Assembly: GCF_030811475.1 (NCBI RefSeq)
Contig: NZ_JAUSQV010000001.1
Coordinates: 868,001 to 932,000, forward strand
DNA: 64,000 nt
Source of the DNA: Nakamurella flavida
Lineage (GTDB): Bacteria; Actinomycetota; Actinomycetes; Mycobacteriales; Nakamurellaceae
Direction: 5' to 3'
The position numbers and the translations under genes were made by a program. Each line of letters begins with the position of its first letter. The stretch's first letter is position 1. Below, in pieces: positions 12,052-23,532 of this stretch. The notes under the pieces were generated by a model, which had not been told where the DNA came from, made no database searches, and worked only from the letters and a program-made list of their open reading frames with translations.

Positions 12052-12055
<4 letters not shown>
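10328..12055 (-). CDS. nadB: L-aspartate oxidase NadB
   Basis: The product is 575 residues, a flavoprotein of the succinate dehydrogenase/fumarate reductase family that oxidises L-aspartate to iminoaspartate for NadA. An FAD-binding [17 protein letters not shown] motif lies near residue 27, followed by the [13 protein letters not shown] flavin loop, [21 protein letters not shown] and [20 protein letters not shown] active-site segments. ATG 12055 overlaps the nadA stop as ATGA, and the stop overlaps nadC. The C-terminal helical domain is somewhat degenerate, ending in a short strand-rich tail, but length is normal. Confidence 0.95.
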
Positions 12056-13098
<1,043 letters not shown>

Positions 13099-13107
13099 GA
13101 TGCTCCT

Positions 13108-13136
13108 TTGTCATCGGGGGGTTTTCGACCTACGAT
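13108..13136 (+). promoter_or_regulatory. Promoter of nrtR, apparently giving a leaderless mRNA
   Basis: A TTGTCA -35 (13108-13113), a 17-bp spacer and a TACGAT -10 (13131-13136) precede the GTG at 13144 by seven bases. Transcription would thus begin at or within a base of the start codon. No ribosome binding site is seen, in agreement. The -10 is inside the NrtR palindrome, so the protein should repress itself. Confidence 0.6.
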
Positions 13137-13143
13137 CGAAAAC
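13121..13143. promoter_or_regulatory. Probable NrtR operator between nadA and nrtR
   Basis: Perfect inverted repeat: GTTTTCGA (13121-13128), a 7-nt spacer, TCGAAAAC (13136-13143). It lies in the 45-bp gap between the divergent starts of nadA and nrtR. NrtR/NdnR-type repressors are known to bind palindromes between their own gene and nadA in actinobacteria, so position, symmetry and neighbours agree. Confidence 0.75.
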
Positions 13144-13875
13144 GTGCCTCATGCTAGCAGAACCGACGCCCTCACCCTCGAGGCCCTGGCCGCGGTGTTC
13201 TCCGTCCGCCGGGACCCCGCCGGCCAGCACCGCCTCACGGTGCTGCTGTGGCGCCGCGGCCAGGAGCCGGACCTGGGCCGGTGGGCCCTGCCGGGCGGGA
13301 TCGTGCGGGCCGACGAGGACGTCGACTCCTCCGCGCGGCGGCAGCTGGCCCAGAAGGTCGATCTGACCCGGGTCGCCCACCTGGAACAGATCGGGGTGTT
13401 CTCCGATCCGGGCCGGGTGCCCGGCGGTCGGGTCGTCGCCACCGGGTTCCTGGGCCTGGTGCCCATGCCCGGCGACGGCGGGTCCGGGGAGATCGCGGAC
13501 GCCCGGCTGCCGGCCGACACCGCCTGGCACCCGGTGGACGACCTGCCGCCGACCGCCCTGGACCACGGCGCGATCGCCGAGCGCGCCCGCCAACGCCTGC
13601 GCGCGAAGATCGGGTACACCAACATCGGGTTCGCGCTCGCGCCGGCGGAGTTCACGCTGGCCGAGCTGGGCCGGATCTGGACGGCCACCCTGGGACACGA
13701 GGTCGACCCGACGAACCTCCAGCGGATCCTGACCCGCCGCGGCATGCTCCAGCCGACCGGCACCACCGCTCCCCCCGGCCCGGCCGGCGGCCGCCCGGCC
13801 GCACTGTTCCGCTTCACCGTCGCCGAGCTGCGGGTCACCGACCCGTTCGCGGCATTCCGGCCGCCGGGGTCCTGA
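13144..13875 (+). CDS. nrtR: NrtR, Nudix-related transcriptional repressor of NAD synthesis
   Basis: The product is 243 residues. Residues 10-150 are a Nudix fold whose box is degenerate: GGIVRADEDVDSSARRQLAQKV lacks the REx2EE catalytic glutamates (short form RRQLAQKV), as in regulator members that bind ADP-ribose or NAD rather than hydrolyse it. A winged-helix DNA-binding domain follows (about 155-235: FTLAELGRIWTATLG, LQRILTRRGML). The GTG start at 13144 is chosen because the operator ends at 13143 and a -10 box lies seven bases upstream. It diverges from nadA-nadB-nadC, its expected target, like the corresponding Nudix regulator near nadABC in M. tuberculosis. Confidence 0.9.
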   Translation: MPHASRTDALTLEALAAVFSVRRDPAGQHRLTVLLWRRGQEPDLGRWALPGGIVRADEDVDSSARRQLAQKVDLTRVAHLEQIGVFSDPGRVPGGRVVATGFLGLVPMPGDGGSGEIADARLPADTAWHPVDDLPPTALDHGAIAERARQRLRAKIGYTNIGFALAPAEFTLAELGRIWTATLGHEVDPTNLQRILTRRGMLQPTGTTAPPGPAGGRPAALFRFTVAELRVTDPFAAFRPPGS

Positions 13876-13970
13876 CGGCCGGTCACCGACGAGCGGCGGA
13901 GCCGGGGCGAGCGGCTCGACGACCTGCGCCTGCTCGACGACCTGCGTCAGGCTTGGGGACCGCGGAAGGC
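13876..13970. repeat. Short gap with two small direct duplications
   Basis: The gap between the convergent nrtR and the membrane gene contains GCTCGACGACCTGCG twice in tandem (near 13914-13947) and CGCGGAAGGCTC twice (near 13961-13990, the second copy reaching into the membrane gene's end). No hairpin terminator is evident. Confidence 0.45.
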
Positions 13971-14642
13971 TCAGCGACCCGCGGAAGGCTCCCCGTCCTG
14001 CGCCCGGGTCAGCCGACCCAGCCCGGGGGTTCCGTTCCAGGCGGCGAGGAACGTGTAGACCGCGGTGGCCAGACCGGCCTGCGCGCACAGCACCAGCAGC
14101 GATCCGGTGACCGGGCGCTCGGTGAAGACGTCGCCGACCGCGCCGGTGGCCGCCGCGACGTGCAGATCGGTGCCGGGCGCGATCATCGTGGCCAGGCCCC
14201 AGGCGATCACCCCGCCGAGCAGCGAGCCGATGAGCACGGTCAGCAGCATCCGTGGGCCGCGGGCGGTGCGCACCCGCCAGGCCGCGACGGCGATGGTCAC
14301 GGCCAGCACGACGCCCAGCAGCACGAAGACCGCGATGGAGGTGAACTGGGCGGTGGAGAAGCTGCCGCCGAGGACGGCGTACCGGCCCTGGTCGAGCAGC
14401 TGGATCTGCCGGCCGGGGGCCAGCAGGCTCCAGAGCACCGCCTGCACCAGCCCGGCGACCAGGAAGGCCACCCCGACCCCGAGCACGCCGCGGTCCCGTC
14501 GGCGCGGCACCGCGGAGATCGGCGGCGGGGTGGTGTCGACCCACATCTGCCCCAGCTGCCCCGGGCCGGCCGCCGGAGCGGGCACGGGGAAGGCGGACGG
14601 GGCCGGGGCGTACCGGGCCTGCGGGTCGTCGGGCGGGGTCAC
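13971..14642 (-). CDS. Four-helix membrane protein of unknown function downstream of dnaE
   Basis: The product is 223 residues. A 50-residue proline-rich N-terminus is followed by four hydrophobic helices (near 55-75, 95-120, 130-155 and 190-210), with loops carrying [16 protein letters not shown] and [18 protein letters not shown]. The layout resembles actinobacterial DUF2567-type membrane proteins, but I cannot confirm the family. GTG 14642 overlaps the dnaE stop as GTGA, so it is translationally coupled to the replicative polymerase gene. No catalytic motif is seen. Confidence 0.75.
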   Translation of the reverse strand: MTPPDDPQARYAPAPSAFPVPAPAAGPGQLGQMWVDTTPPPISAVPRRRDRGVLGVGVAFLVAGLVQAVLWSLLAPGRQIQLLDQGRYAVLGGSFSTAQFTSIAVFVLLGVVLAVTIAVAAWRVRTARGPRMLLTVLIGSLLGGVIAWGLATMIAPGTDLHVAAATGAVGDVFTERPVTGSLLVLCAQAGLATAVYTFLAAWNGTPGLGRLTRAQDGEPSAGR

Positions 14643-17600
14643 GTCAGACAGTCTGCGCCGAGCAACGCCTTGAGATCGCCCATCAGCGCGGACGTCGGGG
14701 TGACCCGGTACTGCTCGGCCAGTCGCAGCGCGGTGATCCGGCCGTCGTGGACCAGGCGCAGGGTCACCTCGTTCATCCCGGGGTGCTCGCGCAGCACCTC
14801 CTTGAGGCGCTCCACGATGGGCGGGGTGCAGCGGGTGGCCGACAGGGTCACCTGCATCGGCCCCTTGTTGCCGATGTCGGACAGGTCGGGCACCGTCACC
14901 GACTGCACGTGCAGGCTCAGCCGGTCGTCGGAGCGGGCCACCCGCGCCTTGACCAGCACCACGGCGTCCTCGGCCAGGGAGAGCGAGCACTCGCTGTAGA
15001 CCTTGGGGAAGAAGGCGACCTCGACCCCGCCGACCAGGTCCTCCAGGGTGGCGGACGCCCAGGGATCGCCCTTCTTGGTCAGCCGGCGCTGCAGCCCGGT
15101 GAGGATCCCGCCCACGGTGATCACCGCGCGGTCCGGGATGGTGCCGTCCAGGATGTCGGGCAGGGACGCGTCGGACTGCGCGGCCAGCACGTGCTCCACC
15201 CCGGCCAGCGGGTGCCCGGACACGTACAGCCCCAACATCTCCCGCTCGAACTGCAGGCGCAGCTTGGTGTCCCACTCGGTGTCCGGGATGCTGCCGCGGA
15301 AGCTCGACCCCTTCTCCTCCTGCGTCATCTCCCCGAAGAGGTCGAACTGCCCGGAGGCCTCGGCCTTCTTCAGCCCGATGATCTCGTCGACCGCCCGCAC
15401 GTGGTCCATCAGCAGGCCCTTGCGGGGGTGGTTCAGCGAGTCGAACGCGCCCGCCTTGATGAGCGACTCGACGACCTTCTTGTTGCAGGCGGTGGCGTCG
15501 ACCTTGTCCAGGAAGTCGTAGAAGTCGGTGTAGGCGCCCTTGTCCCGACGGGCGGCCAGCACCGAGGCGACCACGCCGGTGCCCACGTTGCGCACCGCGG
15601 ACAGACCGAACCGGATGTCGGTACCCACCGGGGCGAAGTTCTTCTCGCTGGCGTTGACGTCCGGCGGCAGCACGGTGATGCCGCGGGAACGGCACTCGGC
15701 CAGGTAGATGGCCATCTTGTCCTTGTCGTCGCCCACCGAGGTGAGCAGCGCGGCCATGTACTCCGACGGGTAGTTCGCCTTGAGGTAGGCCGTCCAGTAG
15801 GAGACCAGCCCGTAGGCCGCCGAGTGCGCCTTGTTGAACGCGTAGTCCGAGAACGGCAGCAGGATGTCCCAGAGGGTCTTGACCGCCGCCGGGCTGAACC
15901 CCTTCTCGGCCATGCCGGAGGAGAACTTCTCGAACTGGGCGTCCAGCTCGGACTTCTTCTTCTTGCCCATCGCGCGCCGGAGCAGGTCGGCCGCACCCAG
16001 GGAGTAGCCGGCCACCTGCTGGGCGATGGCCATGACCTGCTCCTGGTACACGATCAACCCGTAGGTGTCGCCCAGCACCTCGGCGAGCGGCTCGGCCAGC
16101 TCGGGGTGGATGGGGACCACCGGCTTGCGGTTGTTCTTCCGGTCCGCGTACTCGTTGTGCGAGTTCGCGCCCATCGGACCCGGCCGGTACAGCGCGCCGA
16201 CCGCCGAGATGTCCTCGAAGTTGTCCGGCCGCATCGACCGGAGCAGCGCGCGCATCGGGCCGCCGTCGAGCTGGAACACCCCGAGGGTGTCCCCACGGGC
16301 CAGCAGGTCGAAGGTGACCCGGTCGTCCAGGGTCAGCTCCTCCAGCACCACCGTCTCGCCCCGGTTGGCCTGGATGTTGATCAGCGCGTCGTCCAGGACG
16401 GTGAGGTTCCGCAGTCCCAGGAAGTCCATCTTGATCAGGCCGAGCGTCTCGCACGTCGGGTAGTCGAACTGCGTGATGATCGCGCCGTCCTGCTCCCGCT
16501 TCATGATCGGGATCAGGTCGATCAGCGGCTCGGAGGACATGATCACGCCGGCCGCGTGCACGCCCCACTGCCGCTTCAGCCCTTCGAGGCCACGGGCGGT
16601 CTCCACGACCGTCTTGACGTCCGGGTCCATCTCGACGAGCTGACGGAACTCCGCGCCCTCGGAGTAGCGCTCGTGGGTGGGTTCCCACACCTTGGACAGC
16701 GGGACGTCCTTGCCCATCACCGGGGGCGGCATCACCTTGGTGATGCGGTCACCGACGGAGAACGGCATGCCCAGCACCCGGGCCGCGTCCTTCACCGCCT
16801 GCTTGGCCTTGATGGTGCCGTAGGTGACGATCTGCGCGACCCGGTCGTCGCCGTACTTCTCCGAGACGTAGCGGATGACGTCGCCCCGTCGGCGCTCGTC
16901 GAAGTCGACGTCGAAGTCGGGCATGGAGACGCGGTCGGGGTTGAGGAACCGCTCGAAGATGAGCCCGTGCTGCAGCGGGTTCAGATCGGTGATGCGCATC
17001 GCGTAGGCGACCATCGAGCCGGCGCCCGAGCCACGGCCCGGGCCGACCCGGATGCCGTTGTTCTTGGCCCAGTTGATGAAGTCGGCCACGACCAGGAAGT
17101 AGCCCGGGAACCGCATCTGGGTGATGACGCCGACCTCGAAGTCGGCCTGCTTGCGCACCTCGGGGGTGATCCCGTTCGGGAACCGGACGATCAGCCCGCG
17201 CTCGACCTCCTTGACGAACCAGCTGGTCTCGTCCTCCCCGGCCGGCACCGGGAACCGCGGCATGTAGGAGGCGGACTCGTCGAAGGCGACCGAGCAGCGC
17301 TCGGCGATGAGCAGGGTGTTGTCGCACGCCTCGCGCAGGTCGTACTTGTCCTGCCAGAGCGCCCGCATCTCGGCCGGCGACTTGAGGTAGAAGTCGCGGG
17401 CGTCGAACTTGAACCGGTTCGGGTCGTCCAGGGTCTTGCCGGACTGCACGCAGAGCAGCGCCTCGTGCGTGTCGGCGTCCGCGGCGTTCGTGTAGTGCAG
17501 GTCGTTGGTGGCCACCATCGGCAGCTGCAGATCGCGGGCGAGCCGGATCAGCCCGTCCCGGACCCGGGTCTCGATGGACAGCCCGTGGTCCATCAGCTCG

Positions 17601-18172
17601 AGGAAGTAGTTGTCCGCGCCGAAGATGTCCCGGAACTCCGCCGCGCTGGCGCGCGCCTTCGCGTAGTCACCGATCCGCAGCCACGTCTGCACCTCACCGG
17701 ACGGGCAGCCGGTGGTGGCGATCAGACCCTTGGCGTACTGGTTCAGCAGCTCCCGGTCGGCCCGGGGCTTGTAGTAGTAGCCCTCCAGGGAGGACCGCGA
17801 GGCCAGCCGGAACAGGTTGTGCATGCCCTCGGTGGACTCCGAGAGCAGGGTCATGTGCGTGTAGGCGCCGGATCCCGACACGTCGTCGTCGCCGCCGTTC
17901 GCCCAGCGGACCCGGGTGCGATCGAACCGGGAGGTGCCCGGGGTGACGTAGGCCTCCATGCCGATGATCGGGTTGATCCCGGCCTTGCGCGCCTGCCGGT
18001 AGAAGTCGTGAGCGCCGAACACGTTGCCGTGGTCGGTCATGGCCAGGGCCGGCATGCCCATCTCGGCCGTCCGGTCGAACAACTCGCCCAGGCGAGCCGC
18101 CCCGTCCAGCATCGAGTACTCGGTGTGCACGTGCAGATGGACGAACGAATCGCCCGCGCCGGACCCTGCCAC
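14639..18172 (-). CDS. dnaE: DNA polymerase III subunit alpha (DnaE1)
   Basis: The product is 1177 residues, the catalytic subunit of the replicative polymerase. An N-terminal PHP domain carries metal motifs [17 protein letters not shown] and the NDLHY strand; it gives proofreading in actinobacteria. The polymerase core has the catalytic aspartates in [12 protein letters not shown] (near 415) and [15 protein letters not shown]. Helix-hairpin-helix and OB-fold ([16 protein letters not shown], near 1010) regions follow. Length and motif completeness point to DnaE1 rather than error-prone DnaE2. GTG 18172 is chosen for the purine-rich GAGGGGG just upstream and the absence of a closer start before HLHVHTEYS. 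It has no intein. Confidence 0.95.
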   Translation of the reverse strand: MAGSGAGDSFVHLHVHTEYSMLDGAARLGELFDRTAEMGMPALAMTDHGNVFGAHDFYRQARKAGINPIIGMEAYVTPGTSRFDRTRVRWANGGDDDVSGSGAYTHMTLLSESTEGMHNLFRLASRSSLEGYYYKPRADRELLNQYAKGLIATTGCPSGEVQTWLRIGDYAKARASAAEFRDIFGADNYFLELMDHGLSIETRVRDGLIRLARDLQLPMVATNDLHYTNAADADTHEALLCVQSGKTLDDPNRFKFDARDFYLKSPAEMRALWQDKYDLREACDNTLLIAERCSVAFDESASYMPRFPVPAGEDETSWFVKEVERGLIVRFPNGITPEVRKQADFEVGVITQMRFPGYFLVVADFINWAKNNGIRVGPGRGSGAGSMVAYAMRITDLNPLQHGLIFERFLNPDRVSMPDFDVDFDERRRGDVIRYVSEKYGDDRVAQIVTYGTIKAKQAVKDAARVLGMPFSVGDRITKVMPPPVMGKDVPLSKVWEPTHERYSEGAEFRQLVEMDPDVKTVVETARGLEGLKRQWGVHAAGVIMSSEPLIDLIPIMKREQDGAIITQFDYPTCETLGLIKMDFLGLRNLTVLDDALINIQANRGETVVLEELTLDDRVTFDLLARGDTLGVFQLDGGPMRALLRSMRPDNFEDISAVGALYRPGPMGANSHNEYADRKNNRKPVVPIHPELAEPLAEVLGDTYGLIVYQEQVMAIAQQVAGYSLGAADLLRRAMGKKKKSELDAQFEKFSSGMAEKGFSPAAVKTLWDILLPFSDYAFNKAHSAAYGLVSYWTAYLKANYPSEYMAALLTSVGDDKDKMAIYLAECRSRGITVLPPDVNASEKNFAPVGTDIRFGLSAVRNVGTGVVASVLAARRDKGAYTDFYDFLDKVDATACNKKVVESLIKAGAFDSLNHPRKGLLMDHVRAVDEIIGLKKAEASGQFDLFGEMTQEEKGSSFRGSIPDTEWDTKLRLQFEREMLGLYVSGHPLAGVEHVLAAQSDASLPDILDGTIPDRAVITVGGILTGLQRRLTKKGDPWASATLEDLVGGVEVAFFPKVYSECSLSLAEDAVVLVKARVARSDDRLSLHVQSVTVPDLSDIGNKGPMQVTLSATRCTPPIVERLKEVLREHPGMNEVTLRLVHDGRITALRLAEQYRVTPTSALMGDLKALLGADCLT

Positions 18173-18418
18173 TCCTGCCCCCTCGATGCTCCGGGCCGTC
18201 GTGGCCGATCTCCTGCGGCCGATGTCCGGCCACGTCTGTTCTAGCACTGCGCCCCGACAGTGCCCGGCCCCCGCGCCGCACCCCGAGACCGGGCTCTCAC
18301 CAACGGGCCTCGACCTCAGGTCGAGGGTGAGACCTTGACCGGCCGGACCCCTCCCCCGACCTGCGGCAATGCGAACCGGTGTATGGACATCACACAGCGT
18401 GACCCGCAGAGTGGGGGC

Positions 18419-20356
18419 ATGTGGTGGAACTTCGTCGCGTCCCTGCTCCTCATGGCCCTGGCCGGGGTGATCACCGGACGTCTGCTCGGCATCAAGCGCG
18501 GGTTCCGCCGCTCGGTCGGCACCGGCCTGCTCGGCTGGTTCGTCGGGCAGGTCGTCACCGAGGTCATCCGGCGGGAGACCACGGGCGGGCGCCCGGAGAC
18601 CCCCGGGGAGTTCCTGGGGTTCGGGCTCTCGGAGTTCGGTTTCGCCGTCCTGGCCACCATGGTGCTGTCCATCCTCTTCGAGCTGGTCCTGCGCCGGAAG
18701 CCGAAGAAGGCCGGACCCTCCCGCCGGGCCCGGCTGCGGGCGGCGTTCACCGTCGGCCGGCGCCTGATGCAGGTCGCCCGGATCGCCCGCCGCCACGGCC
18801 TGGCCGGCCGGCGCCTGACCTCCCGCGCGGCCCTGGCCACCCCCGAGACGGCACGGCGCGTCCGCCGGTTCCTGGAGGACTGCGGCGGCCTGTTCGTGAA
18901 GTTCGGCCAGATCGCCGCCACCCGCTCGGATCTGCTGCCACCCGCCCTGGTCGGCGAACTGACCCTGTTGCAGACCCAGGCCCGGCCCATCGAGTCCGAT
19001 CTGGTCGTCGCGGCCGTGGAACGCGAACTCGGTGACAGCGTGGACGAGGTGTTCGCCTCCTTCGACCGCACCCCGCTGGCGGCGGCCTCCATCGGCCAGA
19101 TCCACGCCGCCACCATGCCCGACGGACGGTCGGTGGTGGTCAAGGTGCGTCGTCCGGACGTGGACGTGGGGGTGGCCCGGGACGCCGCCGTGCTGCGCTG
19201 GGCCAGCCGCTCGGCGGCGCGGCGCTCGGCCGGTGCCCGTCAGCTCGGGCTGGTGGCGCTGGCCGACGAGGTCATCGAATCGGTCCGCCGGGAGATGGAC
19301 TTCACGAGCGAGGAGGCCAACAACCACGCGCTGCGCTCGACCCCGATGCCCGACGGGGTGGCCGTCCCGGCCGTGCTGGACGACCTGACCACCGCGAGCG
19401 TGCTGGTCATGGAACGGGTGGACGGGCGCCCGCTGACCGATGTCGCCGCGGTGGACGCCTGCGGGGTTCCCCGCGAGGTGCTGGCCGACCGACTCCTGCA
19501 GGCGTTCCTGGCCCAGGTCATGCGCTCGGGGGTCTTCCACGCCGACCCGCACCCGGGCAACATCCTGCTGGACCGCGCCGGCACGGTCTGGTTCATCGAC
19601 TTCGGCGCCATCGGGTTCCTGGACCCGGTCACCCTGGAGGCGGTGACGCTGATCGGAGCGGGGCTGGGGACACGGGAACCGGCCCTGCTCGCCCGGGCAC
19701 TGCGCCAGATGGCCGGGTCCACCGGGCACACCGTCGACGCGCAGGCCCTCACGGCCGACCTGAGCAAGGTGCTGTCCGACCAGATGCACTCCGGTGGGTT
19801 CAGCGCGGGCAGCATCCAGAAGATCATCGACGTGATGGGCCGCAACGCCATCCCGGTGCCGGCCGCGCTGATCGTGCTCGGCCGGGCGTTGGTCACCCTG
19901 GACGGCACCCTGCGGCAGCTCGACCCCCGGTTCGACCTGGCCACCTCGGCCAGCCGCAACCTGGGCGGGCTCAACGCGCTGCACGGCGGCAGTGCCCGGG
20001 AGACCTTGACCAAGGAGGCGCTGCGCAACCTGCCGACCCTGCGGGCCCTGCCCGGGCTGGTGGAGGACGTGGCCCTGCAGGTCCGGGCCGGGCAGCTGAG
20101 CGTCGGCGTGGACCCGATGTCCGACGCGCTGCGCACCGAGGTCGGCAGCTGGGTCGACCGCGCCCTGTTCGCCGCGGTCGGTTGCGTCCTGCTCCTCGCT
20201 TCCACCGGGATGCTGGTGGCCACCGCGTTCGGTCAGGGGGACGACGGCATCACCGTGCTGGAGACGGCGGGCTACGTCGGCCTGATCAGCTCCGGCATCA
20301 TGATCATGCGGGTGATCGCCCAGGTGCTGCGCCGGGAGGGCGTCCGCGGCGAGTGA
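18419..20356 (+). CDS. ABC1/AarF/UbiB-family atypical kinase, membrane-bound
   Basis: The product is about 645 residues. Two N-terminal membrane segments ([19 protein letters not shown] and [17 protein letters not shown]) precede an ABC1/ADCK domain at about 130-480. The domain shows the family's own motifs: [19 protein letters not shown] (KxGQ), an alanine-rich [11 protein letters not shown] loop, [21 protein letters not shown] and IDFGAIGF. Two C-terminal helices ([16 protein letters not shown] and [15 protein letters not shown]) close it. Family members support quinone or lipid biosynthesis; the substrate here is unknown, though actinobacteria would use menaquinone. ATG 18419 follows GTGGGGG; ATG 18383 lacks a ribosome site. 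It diverges from dnaE. Confidence 0.85.
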   Translation: MWWNFVASLLLMALAGVITGRLLGIKRGFRRSVGTGLLGWFVGQVVTEVIRRETTGGRPETPGEFLGFGLSEFGFAVLATMVLSILFELVLRRKPKKAGPSRRARLRAAFTVGRRLMQVARIARRHGLAGRRLTSRAALATPETARRVRRFLEDCGGLFVKFGQIAATRSDLLPPALVGELTLLQTQARPIESDLVVAAVERELGDSVDEVFASFDRTPLAAASIGQIHAATMPDGRSVVVKVRRPDVDVGVARDAAVLRWASRSAARRSAGARQLGLVALADEVIESVRREMDFTSEEANNHALRSTPMPDGVAVPAVLDDLTTASVLVMERVDGRPLTDVAAVDACGVPREVLADRLLQAFLAQVMRSGVFHADPHPGNILLDRAGTVWFIDFGAIGFLDPVTLEAVTLIGAGLGTREPALLARALRQMAGSTGHTVDAQALTADLSKVLSDQMHSGGFSAGSIQKIIDVMGRNAIPVPAALIVLGRALVTLDGTLRQLDPRFDLATSASRNLGGLNALHGGSARETLTKEALRNLPTLRALPGLVEDVALQVRAGQLSVGVDPMSDALRTEVGSWVDRALFAAVGCVLLLASTGMLVATAFGQGDDGITVLETAGYVGLISSGIMIMRVIAQVLRREGVRGE

Positions 20357-20363
20357 CCGTGGC

Positions 20364-21293
20364 TCAGGAACTGTCCCGGACGACCTCGAGCGCGTGCTCC
20401 AGATCGGCCGGGTAGGGGCTGGTGAACTCGACGCGGCGGCCGTCCGCGGGGTGGGCGAAGGCCAGGGACCGGGCGTGCAGCCACTGCCGGGTCAGGCCGA
20501 CCCTCTTGGCCAGGACCGGGTCCGCGCCGTAGGTCAGGTCGCCGACGCACGGGTGGTGCAGCGCCGAGAAGTGCACCCGGATCTGGTGGGTGCGGCCCGT
20601 CTCCAGGTGGACGGTGAGCAGCGACGCGGCACGGAACGCCTCGTCGGTGTCGTAGTGGGTGACGCTGTCCCGACCGCCGGCCACGACCGCGAACTTCCAG
20701 TCCGCGGTGGGATGCCGACCGATCGGGGCGTCGATGGTGCCCGAGCTCGGATCGGGGTGGCCCTGGACGAGGGCGGAGTAGACCTTGTCCACCGTGCGCT
20801 CGCGGAACGCGTCCTTCAGGACGGTGTAGGCGTGCTCGGACAGCGCCGTGACCATCACCCCGGAGGTGCCGGCGTCCAGCCGGTGCACGATCCCCTGCCG
20901 TTCGCTGGCCCCCGACGTCGCCGCCTGGATGCCCAGCCCGGCCAGCGCGCCGGTGACGGTCGGACCCGTCCAGCCGGGGCTGGCATGGGCGGCCACCCCG
21001 ACGGGTTTGTCGATGACGGCGATGTCGGCGTCGCGGTAGATGATCGTCAACCCGTCCACCGTCATCGGCGCGGTGACCGGGGCGCGGGGCGGCTCGGGCA
21101 GGGTGATCTGCAGGCCGGCGTCGGCGACCAGCCGCTCGGACCGGATCGCCGGGCGTCCGTCGACGAGGACGTCGCCCGCGTCGACCAGGGTCGCCACGGT
21201 GGTGCGGCTCAGGCCGAGCAGGCGGGCCAGGCCCGCATCCACCCGCATGCCGGCAAGGCCGTCGGGAACGGCCAGGGTGCGTGTCTCACGCAT
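20364..21293 (-). CDS. rluD: Large-subunit rRNA pseudouridine synthase, RluD type
   Basis: The product is 309 residues. An S4 RNA-binding domain (residues 12-70, [28 protein letters not shown]) precedes a RluA-family catalytic domain with the signature [12 protein letters not shown], including the catalytic aspartate near 140, and the later [16 protein letters not shown] motif. It would isomerise uridines of helix 69 in 23S rRNA if a true RluD. ATG 21293 overlaps the end of lspA by 8 bp; the lspA-rluD pair is conserved across actinobacteria. Its end nearly abuts the convergent UbiB-like gene. Confidence 0.93.
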   Translation of the reverse strand: MRETRTLAVPDGLAGMRVDAGLARLLGLSRTTVATLVDAGDVLVDGRPAIRSERLVADAGLQITLPEPPRAPVTAPMTVDGLTIIYRDADIAVIDKPVGVAAHASPGWTGPTVTGALAGLGIQAATSGASERQGIVHRLDAGTSGVMVTALSEHAYTVLKDAFRERTVDKVYSALVQGHPDPSSGTIDAPIGRHPTADWKFAVVAGGRDSVTHYDTDEAFRAASLLTVHLETGRTHQIRVHFSALHHPCVGDLTYGADPVLAKRVGLTRQWLHARSLAFAHPADGRRVEFTSPYPADLEHALEVVRDSS

Positions 21294-21951
21294 CGGAAGA
21301 CCCCCCGGCGGCTTCCTGCTCGCGGCGGCGACGACGACCGGGCACCCGGGTGCCGTCGAAGTCGATACCCATGAGCGCGATGACGACCAGCGTGATGCCT
21401 CCGACGGTGATGGCGGAGTCGGCCACGTTGAAGATCGGGAAGTACTCCGCGTTCGGGCCGAACACCGAGACGAAGTCGACGACGTGGCCCTGCATGAAGC
21501 CCGGGGCACGGAAGATCCGGTCGATGAGATTGCCCACCGCGCCGCCGAGGATCAGACCCAGGCAGACCGACCACGGGGTCGACCGCAGGCGCGGCGCCAT
21601 CCGGATGATGACGATCACGACGATGGTCGCGACCACCGCGAGGATCCAGGTCATGCCCGTGGCCAGCGAGAACGCCGCCCCGGGATTGCGGATGAGCGAG
21701 AAGTAGACCAACCCGCCGAGCACCCGTTCACTGACGCCGGGGGTGAGCGTGGCCACCGCGATGATCTTGGTGATCAGGTCCAGGACGACGATGGCGCCGG
21801 CGAGGGACGCGAGCAGGACGACCCGCCGACGCCCGGCCGGCCGCGTGGTGTCGGCCGTGGTGGCATCCTCCGGGACCGCCGCCCTGTCCGGGACCACGGC
21901 AGGATGGACCGCCGGATCGTCGGGCGCCGGGTCGGGTGCGGGAATCGTCAC
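21286..21951 (-). CDS. lspA: Lipoprotein signal peptidase (signal peptidase II)
   Basis: The product is 221 residues, an inner-membrane aspartyl protease that removes signal peptides from prolipoproteins. After a 45-residue acidic/proline N-terminus come four membrane helices. Conserved motifs are VLDLITK, the RNPGAAFS loop, [12 protein letters not shown] with the first catalytic aspartate, VVDFVSV, and FNVADSAI with the second. The GTG start at 21951 is chosen as the first start giving the full N-terminus; the closest homologues vary in length here. A polar, basic C-terminal tail follows the last helix. It overlaps rluD. Confidence 0.95.
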   Translation of the reverse strand: MTIPAPDPAPDDPAVHPAVVPDRAAVPEDATTADTTRPAGRRRVVLLASLAGAIVVLDLITKIIAVATLTPGVSERVLGGLVYFSLIRNPGAAFSLATGMTWILAVVATIVVIVIIRMAPRLRSTPWSVCLGLILGGAVGNLIDRIFRAPGFMQGHVVDFVSVFGPNAEYFPIFNVADSAITVGGITLVVIALMGIDFDGTRVPGRRRRREQEAAGGSSDA

Positions 21952-22021
21952 GACCCCAGTGTCCCAAAGATCGGGCGTCGTCCGGACCGTGATGTCTCCC
22001 CGACCCCGGCGCCGCCGCCGT

Positions 22022-23521
22022 TCAGGACGATCCGGTCCCGCCCTGCTCACCGAACCAGTTCGCCAGCGCACCACCCCGGCCCACCGCCCGCAGCCGCCGT
22101 TCGGTCGCCGTGCGCACCCGTTCCGGGGCGACCACGAGCAATTGGTCACCGACCTCGAGGCGGACCAGCGGATGGATCGGCACCGGCTCCCCCGCCCGCA
22201 GGATCAGCGAGACCACGGACGGCGCCGGCAGCCGGAGCTGGTTCAGGTAGACGCCGTGCATCCGCGACTCCGGCGGGATGGTGATCTGCAGCACGTGCGC
22301 CGACATCTCCTCCAGCGGGGCGGCCTCCAGGTTGAGCTCGAGGGCCTGGCCGCCCTGGATGACGCCGAGCTTGCGGGCGACCCACGGCAGGCTGGTGCCC
22401 TGCAGCAGCGTGTAGATGACCACCACCACGACGATGACGTCGAGCAGTTGGACCGAGTGCTCGCGGCCGAGCATGAGCGGGATCATCGCGAGCACGATGG
22501 GCACCGCTCCGCGGAGGCCGGACCAGGACAGGAACGCCTGTTCCCGCCACGGCAACCGGAACGGCAGTGCCGCGGCCACCACCGACAGCGGGCGCGCCAC
22601 CAGCAGCACGATCAACCCGATGGCCACCCCGATGAGCAGCGACTGGCCCAGCCGTTCGGCCTCCACGTAGATGCCGAGCATGACGAACAGGCCGATCTGC
22701 GCGATCCAGCCGAGGGCCTCGGCGAAGGACAGCGTGGACGACCGGTGCGGCAGGTTGGAGTTGCCCAGCACGAGGGCGGCCACGTACACGGCCAGGAAGC
22801 CGGACGCGTGCGCGTACTGGGCCCCGGCGTACGCCCCGCCGATGAGCGCGATGGTGGCCAACGGGTACAGCCCGGCCGCGGGCAGCGCGCCCCGGCGCAG
22901 CGCCCAGGCCCCGGCCACGCCCACCGCGATGCCGACGACGGCTCCGGCGAACAGTTCGTAGACCACCAGCAGCGGGGCCGTCCAGGTGATCTCCTCGGTC
23001 CCGGCCAGCAGCAGGACGGCGATGACCACCGGTGCGTCGTTGAGCCCGGACTCCAGTTCGAGCGCGGCGGCGAGCTTGCGCCGCACCCCCACCCCGCGGA
23101 GCACCGAGAACACAGCGGCCGCGTCGGTGCTGGACAGCACCGCACCCCACAGCAGCGAGGTGCGCCAGTCGTAGCCCAGCAGCAGGTGCACCCCGAGCCC
23201 GGCCACCCCGATGGACACCACGACCGAGACCGTGGCCAGGGCGACACCGAGCCCGAGCGCGGGCCGGACGTTGTCCCACCGGGTGGTCAGCCCACCCTCG
23301 GCGAGGATGAAGACCAGCGCGGCCAGGCCGAGCTGTTCGGTCGCGATGGTGTCGGTGAACTCGACCCCGGGCACCGCGTCCGAGCCGAGGAACATCCCGA
23401 TGCCCAGGAAGAGCAGCAGCGACGGCAGGCCCAGCCGGCGGGTGAGCCGCACGGCCACCAGGGCCAGCACGATGATCAGGGAGGCGAAGCCGAAGGCGCG
23501 TTCGATCGTGTCGAGGTCCAC
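22022..23521 (-). CDS. CPA1/NhaP2-type cation-proton antiporter with C-terminal RCK_C domain
   Basis: The product is 499 residues. About twelve membrane helices span residues 8-385, with CPA motifs FILAEGGLTTRW, LLWGAVLSSTDAAAVFSVL (TDA with ion-binding aspartate) and LESGLNDAPVVIA (ND pair). SWSGLRGAVPIVLA is the arginine-containing helix typical of NhaP/NhaP2. A TrkA-C/RCK_C-like domain at about 405-480 may bind a nucleotide regulator. It would exchange potassium or sodium for protons. GTG 23521 has GAGGGCGGGG upstream and follows metF by 11 bp. Confidence 0.88.
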   Translation of the reverse strand: MDLDTIERAFGFASLIIVLALVAVRLTRRLGLPSLLLFLGIGMFLGSDAVPGVEFTDTIATEQLGLAALVFILAEGGLTTRWDNVRPALGLGVALATVSVVVSIGVAGLGVHLLLGYDWRTSLLWGAVLSSTDAAAVFSVLRGVGVRRKLAAALELESGLNDAPVVIAVLLLAGTEEITWTAPLLVVYELFAGAVVGIAVGVAGAWALRRGALPAAGLYPLATIALIGGAYAGAQYAHASGFLAVYVAALVLGNSNLPHRSSTLSFAEALGWIAQIGLFVMLGIYVEAERLGQSLLIGVAIGLIVLLVARPLSVVAAALPFRLPWREQAFLSWSGLRGAVPIVLAMIPLMLGREHSVQLLDVIVVVVVIYTLLQGTSLPWVARKLGVIQGGQALELNLEAAPLEEMSAHVLQITIPPESRMHGVYLNQLRLPAPSVVSLILRAGEPVPIHPLVRLEVGDQLLVVAPERVRTATERRLRAVGRGGALANWFGEQGGTGSS

Positions 23522-23532
23522 CGGCCCCGCCC

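Noticed and set aside
14639-18172. Error-prone polymerase DnaE2
   Set aside because: The complete PHP domain, length and neighbours (lspA, rluD, NAD genes) fit the replicative DnaE1; no SOS box precedes it.
14747-18244. Very long plus-strand frame (over 1100 codons) opposite dnaE
   Set aside because: It is the antisense shadow of dnaE; its translation is rich in His, Arg, Val and Gly without domain motifs.
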